NCBI GenBank assembly: GCA_041666155.1
Contig: JBAYHM010000042.1
Coordinates: 1-20,433 of the forward strand
Length of the DNA stretch: 20,433 nt
DNA from: SZUA-426 sp041666155
Lineage (GTDB): Bacteria; Spirochaetota; Spirochaetia; Treponematales; Breznakiellaceae
Direction of reading: 5' to 3'
Shown in pieces: positions 14,365 through 20,433 of this stretch. The position numbers were made by a program, and so were the translations under genes. The stretch's first letter is position 1, and each line of letters opens with the position of its first letter. A model generated the notes under the pieces. That model was not told where the DNA came from. It saw only the letters and a program-made list of their open reading frames with translations, and ran no database searches.

Positions 14365-15308
14365 TTATCCTGTTCCCAGTAGGGCAAACGGCCTTCCAGC
14401 TCGTCGCGCATACGGATGAAGCTTTCATAGCGATCTTCGTGTATAACCCCTGCGTATACTGCTTCAAGGATCTTGCATCCGGGTTCAGTGAGGTGTCTGC
14501 AAGAAAGGCCGTAAGTACACTTTCCGACTAATGGGGCGAATTCGCGTAAATTATTGATCAGTTGTTGCGCGCTGACGCCTTCGGGCACCAGACGCCTGAC
14601 CCCCGGCGTGTCGATTAAGCAGCCACCGCCCGAAGCTTCCGGAAGATCAATCAAGCGCGCCATAGTAGTAGTGTGGATACCTCGATCAAATTTAATCGAA
14701 AGTTCCGCTGTTCGAAGCGACTGCCCCGGGATCAAAGCGTTGAGAAGACTCGATTTGCCCACGCCCGATTGACCGACAAGCGCCGAAGCTTTGCCCGCAA
14801 GCAAAGAACGCAGTTCCGTCATTCCCGAACCGGTCATGGCTGAAACGGCGTACACTAAGTACCCGATGCGCTTATAGTCCTCAAGCCGTTCCTCAACATC
14901 GCAGTCATCGCACTCCAGATCACACTTGTTCAATACAATGATCGGCGGAATACCGGCAACGTCAGCCTGAAGTAAAGCCCTATCAAGAAAACGCGGCCGA
15001 AAAGGCGGGGATGAGGAAGACGTCACGCAGAGCACATAGTCGATATTTGCCGCTAATAGTTGCGGCGCCTTGCCCTTCTGATTCCAACGGGCGAATGCGT
15101 TTTTTCGGTTCGATATGCCGGTGATGCTCGCGGAACCCGCATGATTGCTTTCTGTTTCCACCGAAACGCGGTCTCCGGGAGCGAGCGGATTGTAGAAGCC
15201 TTCCGCGCCTTTAAGAATTTTACCTTTTATACGGCCTTCAACTTCTTGCCCATCCTCAAGTCTCAGACGGAAAACATTGTTCGATCCGTACAATACAAGC
15301 GCGGTCAC
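14361..15308 (-). CDS. rsgA: Ribosome small-subunit biogenesis GTPase RsgA
   Basis: The protein has 315 residues starting from GTG 15306-15308, which overlaps the murI stop as GTGA. An N-terminal OB fold lies at about 5-65 (GRIKGKILKG, LAPGDRVSVE). The circularly permuted GTPase has G4 NKCD (127-130), then G1 GQSGVGKSS (179-187), G2 GIHTTT (210-215) and G3 DTPG (233-236). A C-terminal zinc knuckle has C264, C270, H272 and C278. RsgA binds the 30S subunit near the decoding centre and its GTP hydrolysis checks late maturation and releases assembly factors. It lies between murI and mutS2 with four-base overlaps on both sides, so all three are produced from one transcript. Confidence 0.97.
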   Translation of the reverse strand: MTALVLYGSNNVFRLRLEDGQEVEGRIKGKILKGAEGFYNPLAPGDRVSVETESNHAGSASITGISNRKNAFARWNQKGKAPQLLAANIDYVLCVTSSSSPPFRPRFLDRALLQADVAGIPPIIVLNKCDLECDDCDVEERLEDYKRIGYLVYAVSAMTGSGMTELRSLLAGKASALVGQSGVGKSSLLNALIPGQSLRTAELSIKFDRGIHTTTMARLIDLPEASGGGCLIDTPGVRRLVPEGVSAQQLINNLREFAPLVGKCTYGLSCRHLTEPGCKILEAVYAGVIHEDRYESFIRMRDELEGRLPYWEQDK

Positions 15309-16117
15309 TGGAAGCTCTCCAAAGCGCCCGAGAAGTCCAAGTCAAAATACGACGCGAAAAGTGACCATTTCTCTTCATAAGGCTCGGAACCGGTCACAAA
15401 AAAACGATCTCGCGCCGTCCTGGGAGCGGGGTTCCCGTTCCGTTTTTCTCTTAAGACAGACAGCGCGCGTTTGGCGACGCCCTCCCGAGAATCGAACACG
15501 GCAATATCGTCGCCGCCGGATTTCTTGAATTCTTCGGCCAAAAACAAAAAATGAGTACAACCAAGCACCACCGCGTCAACGTCTAAAGCGCGAAAGCGCT
15601 TGATATAAGAGGAAGCGACCTCAAAGCGGCTAGAGTCCGAAGCCTTCATATATTCCTTTTCAACGAATTCTACCAATTCGGGAGCCGCCATTCCCACCAG
15701 CGCGCAATCAGGAGCGAAAGATTTTGAAAGGTATGCGGTATACGGATCATTCACGGTTCGTTCAGTGGCAAGGACGCCGATCCGTCGTTTTTTACTGTAT
15801 AACGCCGCCGGCTTCACAGCCGGGACCGTTCCAACAACAGGAAGATCGGGGAACGCCGCACGAAGGGCATCAAGAGCGCTCACGGAAGCGCTGTTGCACG
15901 CTATAACGATCATCTCGGGATCTAAGGATCGAATGATTCGATGAGCTAAGTCGATAACAATACGAGAAAGCTCATCCTTGCTTTTCGGACCGTAAGGAAA
16001 ATGGAAACGATCGGCAACGTACACGGTAGAATCAGTGGGGGAAGCATTTTTGAAGGCGCCATAATACGGCAAGCCGCCTACCCCTGAGTCTATAAAAACG
16101 ACAGGCCCCTGACGCAC
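15305..16117 (-). CDS. murI: Glutamate racemase
   Basis: The protein has 270 residues and makes D-glutamate for peptidoglycan from L-glutamate without a cofactor (EC 5.1.1.3). It has the DSGVGG motif (10-15), the two catalytic cysteines in ACNSAS (C74) and GCTH (C187), PYGPKSKDEL near 41-50, and the VVGTVPAVKPA stretch. The usual ACNTAS has Ser for Thr, a mild change. The GTG start lies 5 bases after the stop of the cysteine-rich gene with only a weak upstream GGCGGA, so coupling is likely. It is the first well-known enzyme in the minus-strand operon. Spirochaetes have thin periplasmic peptidoglycan, so the gene should be essential unless D-glutamate is made by a transaminase. Confidence 0.95.
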   Translation of the reverse strand: MRQGPVVFIDSGVGGLPYYGAFKNASPTDSTVYVADRFHFPYGPKSKDELSRIVIDLAHRIIRSLDPEMIVIACNSASVSALDALRAAFPDLPVVGTVPAVKPAALYSKKRRIGVLATERTVNDPYTAYLSKSFAPDCALVGMAAPELVEFVEKEYMKASDSSRFEVASSYIKRFRALDVDAVVLGCTHFLFLAEEFKKSGGDDIAVFDSREGVAKRALSVLREKRNGNPAPRTARDRFFVTGSEPYEEKWSLFASYFDLDFSGALESFQ

Positions 16118-16122
16118 CGCGA

Positions 16123-16419
16123 TTATCCGCCGAACAGCGCGTCAAACGAATTGCGCGCAGTTTTCGCCGCGCCGGTCGAAGCGGTGTCACCGTTCGTCCG
16201 TTCACGAAATACGGGGTTGAGTGAAAACCAATCGCAAAAATTACCGCGTTCCTTATCGGCAACCGGGTCGGAAACCGATTCCTTGCAGTCTCCACGCGCA
16301 CCTGGAGCGAAAAAGCGGCAACTCTTACAAGACCTTATATCTTTTCCGCAATCGGGACACCGACACGATCGTCCGATCGGATCCGGATCGATAACCGGCG
16401 ATCCGCAGTACCAACACAT
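16123..16419 (-). CDS. Cysteine-rich putative zinc-binding protein
   Basis: The protein has 98 residues from ATG 16417-16419; the frame stays open to 16467 but that part lies in the promoter. Nine cysteines (2, 5, 19, 21, 24, 31, 34, 45, 62) form MCWYCG, SCRCPDCG and SCKSC, a double zinc-ribbon-like arrangement in the first 35 residues. Further cysteines lie in GDCKES and NFCDWF. The C-terminal third is polar and rich in Ala/Asn/Thr. The sequence resembles small zinc-finger proteins known only as hypotheticals in spirochaetes. It is the first gene of the operon with murI, rsgA and mutS2. The TTGCCC-N17-TATAGT promoter is 7 bases before the ATG and no Shine-Dalgarno is present, so the mRNA is probably leaderless. 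Function unknown. Confidence 0.75.
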   Translation of the reverse strand: MCWYCGSPVIDPDPIGRSCRCPDCGKDIRSCKSCRFFAPGARGDCKESVSDPVADKERGNFCDWFSLNPVFRERTNGDTASTGAAKTARNSFDALFGG

Positions 16420-16426
16420 GTTTTCT

Positions 16427-16455
16427 ACTATACCGCCGCGTGAGCGTATGGGCAA
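16427..16455 (-). promoter_or_regulatory. Promoter of the Cys-rich/murI/rsgA/mutS2 operon, leaderless
   Basis: On the minus strand TTGCCC (16450-16455) and TATAGT (16427-16432) are exactly 17 bases apart. The ATG is 7 bases past the -10, so the start site should fall on or next to the start codon. It points away from the palindromic array that begins 16 bases upstream of the -35. Confidence 0.65.
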
Positions 16456-16470
16456 GCAGGATAACATCTT

Positions 16471-16540
16471 GATGCGACGGCATGGATGCCGACGGCATGG
16501 ATGCCGACGGCACGGATGCCGACGGCACGGATGCCGACAT
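16471..16540. repeat. Tandem array of 15-bp near-palindromic units between two divergent promoters
   Basis: The unit GATGCCGACGGCATG occurs as 16471-16484 (one C missing), 16485-16499 (perfect), 16500-16514 and 16515-16529 (T to C at position 14), and a partial at 16530-16540. The inner 13 bases ATGCCGACGGCAT are a perfect inverted repeat around a central A; the third and fourth units carry one mismatch. The octamer ACATCTTG flanks the array as a direct repeat (16464-16471 and 16537-16544). The array sits between the -35 boxes at 16450-16455 and 16542-16547. It is in frame with the pentapeptide gene and would encode RHGCR repeats if translated, but it lies upstream of that gene's likely start. 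A regulator-binding array is the main hypothesis. Confidence 0.85.
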
Positions 16541-16541
16541 C

Positions 16542-16570
16542 TTGCTCAGAAGAGTTTAAAGCCCTATGCT
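16542..16570 (+). promoter_or_regulatory. Promoter of the pentapeptide/MBL operon, leaderless
   Basis: TTGCTC (16542-16547) and TATGCT (16565-16570) are 17 bases apart. The ATG at 16577 is six bases past the -10 and no Shine-Dalgarno precedes it. The -35 begins inside the ACATCTTG flanking the palindromic array. Confidence 0.6.
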
Positions 16571-16576
16571 TTGCGT

Positions 16577-17167
16577 ATGTACGAATTCATTCCGTGCGCC
16601 GAACCGCAATGTGATCGTTCCGCGCTAACCGGTTCGTCGTTTTGCGCAAACCACGCGCGCGATAGGGAAGCCGAAACCGATCGGATTTTTCATTTGATTG
16701 AAACATCCAAGGTCATCAAAGACTTAAATGCCGCTGGACTTGGATTATCGGGAGCGAATTTTTCGGGTCGTCATTTTATCGGTTGTTCCTTTTCAAACTC
16801 AACCTTCTCACTTTGTCTCTTTACCGGTTCTCTCTTTCGGATGTGTTTTTTCGATTTTTGTTCATTCATTGATTGCGATTTTTCTAAAAGCGACTTTACC
16901 TACTCTTCGCTTGCCGGCAGTTCGTTCAAAAACACGAGTTTTGAGGCTTCGGACCTTCTGCATACTAACTTCTGCGGAACGACACTCAGCGAATGCACCT
17001 TCAACGATTCAGACTTGTACAATAGCCGCTTTATCGGCGCACAACTTGAATCCACTGATTTTATCGACTGCAATATAAAAAAAACCTTCTTTGTAAAAGC
17101 GCATCAGGAACGCGTTTCGTTCAAATCATCGAATACCGCCGAAGCGATTTTCGATATGGAGCTCTGA
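16577..17167 (+). CDS. Pentapeptide-repeat protein with N-terminal CxxxxC...CxxH motif
   Basis: The protein has 196 residues from ATG 16577. The frame is open further upstream, but the promoter sits directly before this ATG. Residues 7-26 carry C7, C12, C23 and H26, a possible small zinc site. Residues 57-192 are a nearly unbroken pentapeptide-repeat quadrilateral beta helix: the central residue at every fifth position is Phe, Leu or Ile in 26 of 28 repeats (Q177 and T187 break it). It has unusually many Phe centres and a run of Cys at the preceding outward position (70, 80, 90, 95, 100). Such proteins include DNA-mimic gyrase protectors (Qnr, MfpA), but most are unassigned; this one is not strongly acidic, so DNA mimicry is not supported. 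It is followed after 2 bases by an MBL hydrolase gene. Confidence 0.8.
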   Translation: MYEFIPCAEPQCDRSALTGSSFCANHARDREAETDRIFHLIETSKVIKDLNAAGLGLSGANFSGRHFIGCSFSNSTFSLCLFTGSLFRMCFFDFCSFIDCDFSKSDFTYSSLAGSSFKNTSFEASDLLHTNFCGTTLSECTFNDSDLYNSRFIGAQLESTDFIDCNIKKTFFVKAHQERVSFKSSNTAEAIFDMEL

Positions 17168-17169
17168 CG

Positions 17170-17781
17170 ATGAAGCTCTTCGTTCATTATTGTTTATATG
17201 GTTTTTCAAATTGCTATATCCTCGGTTCAAAGAAAACTCAGGACGCGATCATCGTGGATCCGGGCAGCATGGATGAGAAGATGCTTTCCTTTATTGAGAA
17301 GCATAACTACAACGTGCGCGGCATCCTTATTACGCACGACCATGATAGCCACGTCCACGGACTCAAGACCTTAAAGCGCATTTATGACGCGGAAGTTTTC
17401 GCCGTTGATCCTACGGTCTGTGAACAACGCGCTACCATCATTAAAGACGGTGAACTACTGACGCTCGGATCCTTCTCTGTTGAAGTCTTTTTTGTTCCCG
17501 GCCATTCGTCGGATTCCGTTGCCTACCGCGTGGAGCGGTTTCTATTCACCGGTGACGCATTAAGTGCCGGCTTGGTCGGCTCAACAGCCAGTGCGTACGG
17601 TCGGTCAATCTTGGCTGACGCGTTGAACCGAAAAATACTTACATTACCCGGCGAAACCATAGTACTACCAGGTCACGGACCGCCTACTCGGATTGAGGCG
17701 GAGCGACGATTCAACGTCGGCCTTGACGCATCTATGAAAGCCGGGGTTCAGCGCGCCGCTTTCGTACGAGATATTTGGTAG
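17170..17781 (+). CDS. MBL-fold metallo-hydrolase
   Basis: The protein has 203 residues, typical of a short glyoxalase II-like hydrolase. It starts with the LFVHYCLYGFSNCYIL strand and IIVDPG. The metal motif reads ITHDHDSHVHG (54-64), with H56, H58 and H61, then H112 (VPGH), D129 (FTGD) and H169 (LPGHG). The position normally Asp in HxHxDH is S60, which removes one metal-2 ligand, so a mononuclear or altered centre is possible. GGAG (17158-17161) lies 8 bases before the ATG, inside the end of the pentapeptide gene. The last 34 bases overlap the convergent lipoprotein gene. Substrate unknown; thioester, lactone or sulfur compounds are typical of the fold. Confidence 0.88.
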   Translation: MKLFVHYCLYGFSNCYILGSKKTQDAIIVDPGSMDEKMLSFIEKHNYNVRGILITHDHDSHVHGLKTLKRIYDAEVFAVDPTVCEQRATIIKDGELLTLGSFSVEVFFVPGHSSDSVAYRVERFLFTGDALSAGLVGSTASAYGRSILADALNRKILTLPGETIVLPGHGPPTRIEAERRFNVGLDASMKAGVQRAAFVRDIW

Positions 17782-19487
17782 ATCAGGGCAGCTCTTCCCG
17801 CCCGCATATTCCACCGTGATGCCACATACGCGTCGAAATCGGACGCAGTCTTCGTAAACGCCTCGGAAAGTGTCGGGTAAGGAAGAATGCCTGTACCCCG
17901 CGGCGGTAGCATGGTCTTTCTCCACTCATCCTTTTCCAACCGTGTAGGAAGCGTATCGCCGAAATATTTGGAAATAAGATCCAGCGGCTGCTGCAGACAG
18001 TAGGCCATGAGTTCGTTGATCATAAGATAGGTATCTTTCACGTCATATCGGCGGGAATCGAAATACGCTTTCAGAAATTTTTTCGACTCCGCGTCAAACG
18101 CGGCGTAGCGCTCTGAGGCAAAACGGCGAAATTCTTCATCCAAAAAGAAAATACCGTGAAAGCCCTCATGGGTAATGAACAAAGTACGCAGGTATTCAGC
18201 GGATTCACGGGAAATTGAGATAACGGCACCAGTCCCTGCGACAAAGGCTTCCGTACCGTCGGAAACAAGCACTTTCCGAACCAGACCGGCCGCAACAAGA
18301 ATTCGTTGTAGTTCACGTTCCTCAACATTGAGCGGAAACTTTGTTTTTCGCGCAGACTCAAAAAAAGCCGCTAAATCCTCGGCTCGGTAGTCATGCGCGT
18401 TCCAGCCATGCAGTCCCGCAATGTCTTTATCCGAAGCTAGATGGCCGCGATAGCCAGCTTTTTCAACGAAGAACGCAAGACGCTTAAAGAGACGTTCCTG
18501 CACCTCATAATTTGCGGTATCAAAAATGAGAATAGACGGGAAACACTCCCAGCGAAAAACCTCGTAGCGCGCATCGCGCCAAGCTTCCCTGCGATAACTG
18601 AGGATCAAGCCCGGATCGGCCGTGATCGGTTCCTCGGGGAAAGGTACAGCCCGTGAACGCTCAACGATGAAAGATCGCGGCGCGCTTTTTGATTCGTACG
18701 CAATAGGAAACGGGTTCGCGGGAAGCGCGGCGGCGGGAAAACTAAGAAGCGAATCGCCTTGAGTATTAGCGCGTCCGACATAGCGATATTCCTGCCCACC
18801 CGTGCTCAACTTTCCCGGAACGGAAGACGCCAAAAAATATGCACCGATGCCGCCGGCCAATGGGAAATTTGCAGGCGGTTCCACGACGAAACGAATTGCA
18901 TCCTGACCACGTTCAAAATACACGAAGGGAGTCAAAAAAAGAGTGTTATCCGATATGGAATAACCGTATACGCGTGGCGCCAGACGAACTGATTTCAGCT
19001 GTAAACCAGGAACGGGTCCATCTTTAGGCAGCAAGTCGGCAGTCACCGTTCGCGCAATTTTTTTCGTCTCCAATTGAAAAGAGGAAACAACTTTTCCAGT
19101 AATAGGGAAACGATACCTAACCGTCGTTTTGCCGGCGGCGGTAAAGCCGAGGAAGGAAGCGTCCGGAGGCAAGGCCCAAGAAGGTTCACTGTCGAGCGAA
19201 AAGACAACCGCACGGTCAGCTTCCGGTCCTTCATATGAATACTCAATTTCAAGCGCGCTATAAGCGGCAAGGGTGAGCGGGCGTTTCAAGGAATAGCGGA
19301 GTTTGCCGTCCTTAGCTAGCGGAAGAAAGCCGGAAACGGAGTCATCATTGCCGGCCGTGAGTTCAGCCGAGGAGCCGTCCTCGGCAAAAAAAGACACTTC
19401 CGACGGCTTTGGTTTTGCGCAGGATGAAAAAGCGCATGCATTAAAAGCGAGAATAAAACCGAGCGATACGAGACTCGGGAAACGCAT
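17748..19487 (-). CDS. Predicted lipoprotein with HEGFH zinc-metalloprotease motif
   Basis: The protein has 579 residues. The N-terminus has R2, a hydrophobic core (LVSLGFILAF) and candidate lipoboxes at C18 (FNAC) and C23 (FSSC), so it should be anchored in a membrane and exported. Residues about 30-300 are beta-rich with no family I recognise. Residues about 305-580 are helical and contain ITHEGFHGIFFLDEEFR, with HEGFH (440-444) matching HExxH, followed 48 residues later by NELMAY, whose E492 could be the third zinc ligand as in gluzincins. Neither motif shows decay. It lies 10 bases after the upstream nucleotidyltransferase-like gene with no Shine-Dalgarno, so translation is probably coupled. 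Its 3' end overlaps the MBL gene by 34 bases. The protease role is inference from the motif pair. Confidence 0.75.
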   Translation of the reverse strand: MRFPSLVSLGFILAFNACAFSSCAKPKPSEVSFFAEDGSSAELTAGNDDSVSGFLPLAKDGKLRYSLKRPLTLAAYSALEIEYSYEGPEADRAVVFSLDSEPSWALPPDASFLGFTAAGKTTVRYRFPITGKVVSSFQLETKKIARTVTADLLPKDGPVPGLQLKSVRLAPRVYGYSISDNTLFLTPFVYFERGQDAIRFVVEPPANFPLAGGIGAYFLASSVPGKLSTGGQEYRYVGRANTQGDSLLSFPAAALPANPFPIAYESKSAPRSFIVERSRAVPFPEEPITADPGLILSYRREAWRDARYEVFRWECFPSILIFDTANYEVQERLFKRLAFFVEKAGYRGHLASDKDIAGLHGWNAHDYRAEDLAAFFESARKTKFPLNVEERELQRILVAAGLVRKVLVSDGTEAFVAGTGAVISISRESAEYLRTLFITHEGFHGIFFLDEEFRRFASERYAAFDAESKKFLKAYFDSRRYDVKDTYLMINELMAYCLQQPLDLISKYFGDTLPTRLEKDEWRKTMLPPRGTGILPYPTLSEAFTKTASDFDAYVASRWNMRAGRAALIYQISRTKAAR

Positions 19488-19497
19488 AACGGAGATA

Positions 19498-20277
19498 TCA
19501 GATCGAAACGAGGCTACGAGCGATCAATTGGGCGATTCCATGCTTGCGCTCAGGGGTCATTTCAGGATCGGACCGCAGAAAGCTTTCAAAACGACCAACA
19601 AAATCACCCGGCAATATTTCAAGCTCTTGGACTTGACGGTAATAAGCCCGGTGAGAGGGTTCGAAGCGTTTATTAACACAGAAGAGAATCACGCACGCGT
19701 TCTTGATAAAGCCGGCAGAAGATATGAGGTAATAAAAATCGTCTCCCTGCATAAGTGCCGCGCCCAGATCGCTCAAGAAATGTTCCATCTTCGATTGATG
19801 AGCATCCCGCATCTGGATCCAGAATTCATGCGGAAGCGAATCCAGCCGAGTTCTAACCGTGTCAATCCACGACGAACGTTGAAAAAGAACTTGGCCCCGC
19901 TGGAGCCGGTAGAACATGTATGTCCCCGAATCCTTGATCAACCAAAGTTGGTCGATACGCTTATCGGCGATATCAAGAATTTCGGATATTTTACCAACCG
20001 CTTTGTATTCGATACGCATAGGTAATTCGCCGACAAAAAATCTGTCTTTATTCTGCAGCGCTGAAGTTTCAAAAGCGGAAACATCATTGCCGTACGCGGT
20101 TTTCCGCGCATCGGGAACGGGGATCGGACCAGTATGGTAAACGTCAAGAATTAGGGCGAAGTAGGGGTCAAGCGTATCGGGCAAAGCCGCTTCGTTGAGC
20201 GCGACGCATTCGACCGACTCCCATTCAGAAATCTTCGAGACGAATTGATCAGCCAGCAGCTTCGCTTTACGCTTCAT
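19498..20277 (-). CDS. Conserved hypothetical protein, possibly nucleotidyltransferase-like
   Basis: The protein has 259 residues. The start is well supported by AAGGAAGG (20281-20288) just before ATG 20277. No signal peptide or membrane segment is visible. The order of elements (an N-terminal beta-rich part with DPYFALILDVYHTG and RIEYKAVGKISEIL, then RLQRGQVLFQRSSWIDTVRTRLDSLP, then a helical C-terminal half with DFYYLISSAGFIKNACVILFCVNKRFEPSHR) recalls nucleotidyltransferase-like proteins of the DUF4037 type. The canonical GS...DxD of nucleotidyltransferases is not clear, so this is only a suggestion. It is the first gene of a two-gene unit with the HEGFH lipoprotein and is transcribed divergently from the gene at 20336. 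Confidence 0.65.
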   Translation of the reverse strand: MKRKAKLLADQFVSKISEWESVECVALNEAALPDTLDPYFALILDVYHTGPIPVPDARKTAYGNDVSAFETSALQNKDRFFVGELPMRIEYKAVGKISEILDIADKRIDQLWLIKDSGTYMFYRLQRGQVLFQRSSWIDTVRTRLDSLPHEFWIQMRDAHQSKMEHFLSDLGAALMQGDDFYYLISSAGFIKNACVILFCVNKRFEPSHRAYYRQVQELEILPGDFVGRFESFLRSDPEMTPERKHGIAQLIARSLVSI

Positions 20278-20286
20278 AAACCTTCC

Positions 20287-20315
20287 TTTACATACAATTA
20301 GGCTAACTGTATCAT
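20287..20315 (+). promoter_or_regulatory. Promoter of the right-end gene
   Basis: TTTACA (20287-20292), a 17-base spacer and TATCAT (20310-20315) make a good sigma70-type promoter. The transcript would start near 20322, within or close to the AAAGGAGG at 20318-20325 that precedes the ATG by 10 bases, so some leader may be lost. The same 58-base gap must also hold the minus-strand promoter; TTTCCA-N17-TTGTAT on that strand is a weak candidate. Confidence 0.45.
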
Positions 20316-20335
20316 GGAAAGGAGGTTTTGAAAAT

Positions 20336-20433
20336 ATGAACCGAGGATCAGAAAAACTTATACGGGTGGTAGCACTTTTCCCGCACGAGGATGTTGCCGC
20401 CGTGATACACGAATATCGCCGACGCCTTTTTTC
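20336..20433 (+). CDS. Unknown protein, 5' end only
   Basis: The frame opens at ATG 20336 with AAAGGAGG at 20318-20325 and stays open to the right edge, giving 32 residues. The sequence reads MNRGSEKLIRVVALFPHEDV and continues AAVIHEYRRRLF. The pattern of a short hydrophobic strand, Pro, then an amphipathic helix with EYRRRL resembles the first strand and helix of 2H phosphoesterase (2'-5' RNA ligase/ThpR) proteins. The match is too short to be firm. Confidence 0.55.
   Translation, partial: MNRGSEKLIRVVALFPHEDVAAVIHEYRRRLF

Noticed and set aside
16471..16540. CRISPR array
   Set aside because: Units are 15 bp, directly adjacent and without spacers, and there are no cas genes.
16151..16576. 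Upstream extension of the pentapeptide frame
   Set aside because: It crosses the opposite-strand cysteine-rich gene, the array and both promoters, and a clear promoter sits directly before ATG 16577. The shorter RHGCR alternative is kept as a finding.
19303..20025. 240-codon plus-strand open frame
   Set aside because: It spans the antisense of two real genes and their junction, has no ribosome binding site and no recognisable domain.

Overview
The window (about 50% GC) looks like chromosomal DNA from a spirochaete, most likely Treponema or a close relative. The reasons are the family content (FapA/DUF342, TPR proteins with a membrane anchor, spirochaete-style lipoprotein signals, TM2 protein, ArgR beside Pgi) and a TPR/coiled-coil gene whose AEEARRK-like heptads recall the repeat-bearing tp0470 of T. 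pallidum, where pgi (TP0475) also lies nearby. The last two points are from memory, not a search. No phage genes, transposases, CRISPR arrays, tRNAs or rRNAs were seen, and no stretch over 300 bases lacks a gene.

Layout. 1-1938 (minus): a TPR lipoprotein and a membrane-anchored coiled-coil/TPR protein that runs off the left end. 1975-5818 (plus): a tight four-gene operon of TPR protein with a degenerate Mrr-like C-terminal domain, metallophosphoesterase, ParB-like domain protein and pyridoxal kinase PdxY. The first three are joined by ATGA overlaps and pdxY abuts the third. 5808-6746 (minus): Hsp33, its 3' end overlapping pdxY. 6808-7680 (plus): a degenerate M28-like peptidase. 7707-9762 (minus): argR followed by pgi. 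9887-11948 (plus): FapA/DUF342, then a TM2 protein with a winged-helix-like tail. 11965-16419 (minus): an operon of cysteine-rich small protein, MurI, RsgA and MutS2. 16577-17781 (plus): pentapeptide-repeat protein and MBL-fold hydrolase. 17748-20277 (minus): a nucleotidyltransferase-like protein and a lipoprotein carrying an HEGFH metalloprotease motif. 20336-end (plus): the start of one more gene.

How the genes fit together. MurI (D-glutamate for peptidoglycan), RsgA (30S maturation GTPase) and MutS2 (recombination/ribosome rescue) form a housekeeping operon from a clear promoter. ArgR has its own sigma70-type promoter overlapped by ARG-box-like half-sites, suggesting autoregulation that would extend to pgi. 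The most unusual non-coding feature is a tandem array of 15-bp near-palindromic units at 16471-16540, placed exactly between two divergent promoters. Both of those promoters have a -10 box only 6-7 bases from the ATG and no Shine-Dalgarno, so both downstream genes are probably translated from leaderless mRNAs. The same architecture recurs, less clearly, at three other genes here. No obvious intrinsic terminators were seen, and two convergent gene pairs overlap at their 3' ends.

The best candidates for undescribed biology are the TPR-Mrr/phosphoesterase/ParB-like operon, the palindromic array with its leaderless divergent pair, and the HEGFH lipoprotein with its nucleotidyltransferase-like partner. 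All functional statements on these are inference.
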